Source: Acetobacter pasteurianus subsp. pasteurianus LMG 1262 = NBRC 106471 (GTDB taxonomy: Bacteria; Pseudomonadota; Alphaproteobacteria; Acetobacterales; Acetobacteraceae). Taken from it: 64,000 bases of DNA. Below, piece by piece: positions 63,445 through 64,000 of this stretch. Within the stretch, counting starts at the first letter, position 1. Each line of letters begins with the position of its first letter. The translations under genes and the position numbers were made by a program. Below the pieces are notes generated by a model. The model saw only the letters and a list, made by a program, of their open reading frames with translations, was not told where the DNA came from and made no database searches. The stretch covers positions 1 to 64,000 of the forward strand of contig NZ_CADO01000006.1 of NCBI RefSeq assembly GCF_000285275.1, read 5' to 3'.

Positions 63445-64000
63445 ACCGCCTTTTACGCCATACTGCCCTGCCACTTTCCACTCTACTGCTTTTGGCAGGG
63501 TGCTTGGATGTGCCGCATCCGTTTTCCAACCCCGGCAAAGGGGCTTCAAAACTGGCGGCCAATGCGCCCCCCTCCCGCCTAGATATCCCCACCCCTACGG
63601 ATTCCTTGCTGCCTGATGCGTCTGCCCAGATATGGGCCAAGGATGTTGCATCGGAACTGCTTCAGCAAACCATTCCGGCCATTGCCCAACCCACACGGCC
63701 CGGAGATTGGTGGCTGAAAATGCGGGCAGAATTGAGAGGGGATCAGGTTGTGCCAATTTACACAATCATGACGCCCAAAAACCAGATTCGCGCTACACAG
63801 GAAGGGCAAGCCGTGCCAGCTGCACAGTGGTCTGCCGGAGACGCCCCTTTCTTCACGCTGGTTGCGCAAGATGCAGCGCCACGCATTTCCTCTGTGCTGA
63901 CGGGTATTCAGGCAGATGATATGGAAAAAGACCCACATAGCCTGAAGCATCGTGCTGCACGGGTTTACTTTACCGGTGTAACCGGTGCGCCGGGTGATGG
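63441..64000 (+). CDS. Putative lipoprotein, cut by the window end
   Basis: A reading frame begins at ATG 63441, overlapping the pgeF stop, and runs to the window end (186 codons seen). The signal peptide ends in the lipobox LLLLAGC (Cys about 21), so it should be lipid-anchored. The mature part (SAQIWAKDVASELLQQTIPA, GDWWLKMRAELRGDQVVPIY) has alternating polar/hydrophobic stretches and no family that I recognise. It is the fourth gene of lgt-midA-like-pgeF. Confidence 0.7.
   Translation, partial: MNRLLRHTALPLSTLLLLAGCLDVPHPFSNPGKGASKLAANAPPSRLDIPTPTDSLLPDASAQIWAKDVASELLQQTIPAIAQPTRPGDWWLKMRAELRGDQVVPIYTIMTPKNQIRATQEGQAVPAAQWSAGDAPFFTLVAQDAAPRISSVLTGIQADDMEKDPHSLKHRAARVYFTGVTGAPGD

Overview
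The window looks like chromosome of an acetic acid bacterium (Acetobacteraceae, most like Acetobacter). The basis is the gene content: a three-subunit membrane FAD-GMC dehydrogenase with triheme cytochrome c, a YaaH-type acetate carrier, an LldP-type lactate permease, an OprB-type sugar porin, aerobic-type cobalamin genes and alphaproteobacterial housekeeping genes. The species is inferred, not proven. Most of the window is ordinary, well-packed chromosome. The most accessory-looking part is the first 2.5 kb.

Layout. 1-2.5 kb: the last codons of a probable IS5-type transposase, tRNA-Glu, an esterase and a decayed porin fragment. 2.5-9.4 kb: an iron module. A PiuC-type dioxygenase, a DUF4405-like membrane protein, a Sel1-repeat protein and a TonB-dependent siderophore receptor lie on the minus strand, facing away from an exbB-exbD-tonB operon, with Fur-box-like sequences between. 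9.4-15.2 kb: a LysR regulator divergent from a Rieske oxygenase, then dctA and an OprB-type porin. 15.2-22.7 kb: a cobalamin riboswitch ahead of a DUF2147 gene, the dehydrogenase operon (small subunit, GMC subunit, cytochrome c), an aldehyde dehydrogenase and an MFS transporter.

22.7-37.6 kb is a cobalamin cluster. cobU, cobT-cobS, cobD, cbiB-bluB and the long minus-strand run DUF1636-cobW-cobN-cobB-cobC-cobO-cobQ cover cobalt insertion, a,c-diamidation, adenosylation, amidation, aminopropanol attachment, lower-ligand synthesis and nucleotide-loop assembly. A second cobalamin riboswitch heads the long operon. The early corrin-ring genes and the CobS/CobT chelatase partners are not in the window.

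37.7-46.9 kb: MarR-FUSC efflux pair, acetate carrier, 3-hydroxyisobutyryl-CoA hydrolase, flavin reductase, and the zinc system znuABC divergent from zur across a perfect 19-bp palindrome. An unrecognised gene overlaps the zur stop. 47-54.5 kb: histone-H1-like protein, mtnA, ybaK, a DUF2272 lipoprotein, cysK, guaA, a small secreted protein and tRNA-Arg. 54.6-64 kb: sugar MFS transporter, lytic transglycosylase, lactate permease, ABM-domain protein, hldD and the run lgt-midA-like-pgeF-lipoprotein, the last cut by the window end.

Nothing here is a clear new defence or mobile system. The points most worth following are the B12 riboswitch on a DUF2147 gene, the unknown zur-coupled protein, and the interlocked cobalamin block in which neighbouring genes share start or stop codons.
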